Origin: JACDQM01 sp044373315
GTDB lineage: Bacteria > Pseudomonadota > Gammaproteobacteria > Burkholderiales > Burkholderiaceae_C
NCBI RefSeq assembly: GCF_044373315.1
Contig: NZ_JBILQK010000009.1
Coordinates: 12,165 to 76,164 of the forward strand
Direction: 5' to 3'
Length of the DNA stretch: 64,000 nucleotides
Below the pieces are notes generated by a model that was not told the DNA's origin, made no database searches, and was given only the letters and a program-made list of their open reading frames with translations. The position numbers and the translations under genes are program-made. Each line of letters begins with the position of its first letter. Within the stretch, counting starts at the first letter, position 1. Below, one piece after another: positions 62,277 through 64,000 of this stretch.

Positions 62277-63857
62277 ATGAACCACAAGCTCAAGCTGGCA
62301 ACGCTGTCTCTTGCTCTCGGCCTGATGGCCGCCACGTCGGCTCAGGCCGTGCCACTGCGCTGGGCTGCGCAGAATGACATCCTGACGATGGATCCGCACT
62401 CGCAAAACCATGCGACGACCAATGCGATCCTGATGCATGCCTATGAAGGCCTGACACGCTACAGCAGCAAGTACGAAGTCGAACCCGCACTGGCCACCAA
62501 GTGGACCTACATCAACCCCACGCAGGTGCGATTCGAACTGCGCAAGGGCGTGAAGTTTCACGACGGCTCTGCCTTCACCGCCGACGACGTGGTGTTCTCC
62601 TTCGGCCGCATCAAGCAGCCGCAGGGCACGATGCAGATCTACGTCACCGGCATCAAGGAAGTGAAGAAGATTGACAGCCACACGATCGACCTGATTCTGG
62701 AGGCGCCGAACCCGATCCTGCTGCGCAACATCATCGACTTCCGCATCATGAGCAAGGCCTGGGCGGAGAAGAACAACTCCGTCAATACCCAGGACTACAA
62801 AGCCAAGGAAGACAACTTCGCTTCGCGCAATGTGATGGGCACCGGCGCTTATCGCATCACCGGCTGGCAGCCTGACCAGAAGGTCTCGATGGTGCAGAAC
62901 CCCGAGTGGTGGGACAAGGCCCGCGCCAGCAACATCTCTGAAGTGAGCTACCTGCCGATCAAGTCTGACCCGACCCGAGTGGCCGCCCTGCTGTCAGGCG
63001 ATGTGGATCTGCTGACCGACCTGCCGACCCAGGACGTGGCCCGGCTGAAGGCTGACCCCAAGCTGAAGATCATCGAAGGCCCTGAAGTCCGCACCATCTT
63101 CTTCGCGATGGACCAGGGCAGCGATGAACTCAAGGGCTCCAGCGTCAAGGGCAAGAACCCCTTCAAGGACAAGCGTGTGCGCGAGGCCATGAACGTCGCC
63201 ATCGACCGCGAGGCCATCAAGCGCACCATCATGCGCGGCCTGTCGATTCCGGCCGCCATCATGGTGGCCCCGGGCGTCAACGGCAACACGCCTGACATTG
63301 ATCAGCCGATCAAGGCTGATGTGGAGAAGGCAAAGAAGTTGATGGCCGAAGCTGGCTATCCGGACGGTTTCGACGTGCAGCTGAACTGCCCGAACAACCG
63401 CTACGTCAACGACGAGGAAGTCTGCCAGGCCGCAGTCTCGATGTGGGCCAAGATCGGCATCAAGGCACGATTGGTCGCCACCCCGATGGCGCAGCACAGC
63501 CTGACGTTCCAGAAGTTCGAAACGTCGCTGTACATGCTGGGCTGGGGCGTCACCACCTACGACGCGCAGTACGCACTGCAGTCGCTGGTGCGCACCAAGA
63601 CGACGGGCGCCGACGGCAACTTCAATTACTCGAAGGTCAGCGACGCCAAGATCGACCAGCTGGTCGATGCGATGAAGACCGAGACAGATGTTCCCAAGCG
63701 CAACGCCATGATCAAGGAAGCGCTGCTGCGCACCCGTGACGAGCACCTGTTCGTGCCGCTGCACCACCAGATGCGCCCCTGGGCCATGCGCGCCAATGTG
63801 CAGACCGTGCATCGCTCGGACGACCGCCCGGAAGCCCGCTTCACCAGCATCAAGTAA
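62277..63857 (+). CDS. peptide-type ABC transporter substrate-binding protein (SBP family 5)
   Basis: 526 aa periplasmic solute receptor of the DppA/OppA class. A signal peptide covers about 1-24 (LATLSLALGLMAATSAQA). The mature part opens VPLRWAAQNDILTMDPHSQN. Family landmarks are FELRKGVKFHDGSAFTADDVVFSF, VREAMNVAIDREAIKR and AKKLMAEAGYPDGFDVQLNC. The ATG follows GGAGTGAG by about 6 nt. No permease or ATPase gene is visible downstream within the window; the gene ends in a terminator, so it may act as an orphan receptor or be cut off from its partners by the element that follows. Confidence 0.93.
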   Translation: MNHKLKLATLSLALGLMAATSAQAVPLRWAAQNDILTMDPHSQNHATTNAILMHAYEGLTRYSSKYEVEPALATKWTYINPTQVRFELRKGVKFHDGSAFTADDVVFSFGRIKQPQGTMQIYVTGIKEVKKIDSHTIDLILEAPNPILLRNIIDFRIMSKAWAEKNNSVNTQDYKAKEDNFASRNVMGTGAYRITGWQPDQKVSMVQNPEWWDKARASNISEVSYLPIKSDPTRVAALLSGDVDLLTDLPTQDVARLKADPKLKIIEGPEVRTIFFAMDQGSDELKGSSVKGKNPFKDKRVREAMNVAIDREAIKRTIMRGLSIPAAIMVAPGVNGNTPDIDQPIKADVEKAKKLMAEAGYPDGFDVQLNCPNNRYVNDEEVCQAAVSMWAKIGIKARLVATPMAQHSLTFQKFETSLYMLGWGVTTYDAQYALQSLVRTKTTGADGNFNYSKVSDAKIDQLVDAMKTETDVPKRNAMIKEALLRTRDEHLFVPLHHQMRPWAMRANVQTVHRSDDRPEARFTSIK

Positions 63858-63877
63858 GCGTCCTGCGCGTTTGAACA

Positions 63878-63905
63878 GAAAGCCGCCTTCGGGCGGCTTT
63901 CTTCA
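63878..63905 (+). terminator. intrinsic terminator of the substrate-binding protein gene
   Basis: A 9-bp stem AAAGCCGCC/GGCGGCTTT (63879-63887 with 63892-63900) with a stable TTCG tetraloop is followed by CTTCAT. It lies 21 nt after the stop codon. The putative intron begins a few bases beyond it. Confidence 0.9.
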
Positions 63906-63906
63906 T

Positions 63907-64000
63907 GTGCGCTCAGCATGAGCGCACTCTTGCGGGTGCAAGTCCCGCCGTAAGTTGATCACAGCGAACGAAGCGAAGCGCAACTGCACGAGGGCGACCG
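63907..64000 (+). mobile_element. putative group II intron, 5' end (continues beyond the window)
   Basis: The sequence begins GTGCG, the 5' splice-site consensus of bacterial group II introns. It folds at once into GTGCGCTCA-GCA-TGAGCGCAC (63907-63927). TTGCGGGTGCAAGTCCCGCC then forms a second hairpin (GCGGG/CCCGC) like the start of domain I. The block GAACGAAGCGAAGCGCAACTG follows, a style I associate with these introns. It starts 6 nt after an intrinsic terminator, a known insertion preference of class IIC introns. The reverse transcriptase ORF and 3' end lie outside, so identity rests on 94 nt. Confidence 0.65.

Overview
The window is about 64 kb of high-GC chromosomal DNA from a beta-proteobacterium of the order Burkholderiales. 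Several blocks of gene order are typical of that group: hfq-hflX-hflK-hflC-DUF2065-hisZ-purA, odhA-odhB-lpdA followed closely by zapE, and rlmN-pilW-rodZ-ispG-hisS-yfgM-bamB-der. Protein style suggests the Roseateles/Rubrivivax/Leptothrix neighbourhood, but this is an impression rather than a test. I found 57 protein genes (one cut by the left edge), one tRNA and what looks like the first 94 nt of a group II intron at the right edge. Almost everything is core housekeeping, densely packed and mostly on the minus strand.

Region by region. 1-4.7 kb: the start of a VC_2705-type sodium:solute symporter, then ppsA divergent from its regulator ppsR. 4.7-19.8 kb: a long minus-strand envelope and translation block. 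Read in transcription order it is rpsB-tsf / pyrH-frr-uppS-cdsA-dxr-rseP-bamA-skp-lpxD-fabZ-lpxA-lpxB-rnhB and a SpoU-family rRNA methyltransferase. It joins ribosome function to undecaprenyl, phospholipid and lipid A synthesis and outer-membrane protein assembly. 19.9-24.1 kb: a plus-strand trio of amidase, DadA-like FAD oxidoreductase and the NAD(P)HX repair enzyme. 24.2-26.7 kb: a short-form RNase R, with tRNA-Leu(CAG) divergent from it.

26.8-34.0 kb: hfq-hflX-hflK-hflC-DUF2065-hisZ-purA-phosphoribosyltransferase (RNA chaperone, membrane protease control, purine and histidine synthesis). 34.1-43.3 kb: ndk-rlmN-pilW-rodZ-ispG-hisS-yfgM-bamB-der. 43.4-48.3 kb: scpB-rluB, then rluD divergent from bamD. 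Two further BAM subunits (BamB, BamD) and a second isoprenoid gene (ispG) therefore lie in the same window as bamA and dxr. 48.4-52.2 kb: a DinG/YoaA helicase, a DUF465 protein and an orphan PP2C phosphatase. 51.5-60.6 kb: the 2-oxoglutarate dehydrogenase operon odhA-odhB-lpdA, continued by a diguanylate cyclase, zapE and a secreted coiled-coil protein. 61.0-63.9 kb: a 2OG-Fe(II) oxygenase, a Cys-cluster protein and a peptide-type ABC substrate-binding protein. This last gene is closed by a terminator with the putative intron directly behind it.

I did not find a clearly new multi-gene system. The points most worth a second look are the putative group II intron at the right edge, an RNase R gene with no room for its usual N-terminal winged-helix domain, a diguanylate cyclase embedded in the 2-oxoglutarate dehydrogenase operon, a chain of hairpins between odhA and odhB, and a palindrome over the probable hisZ promoter. 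No CRISPR array, prophage, IS transposase or rRNA was seen.
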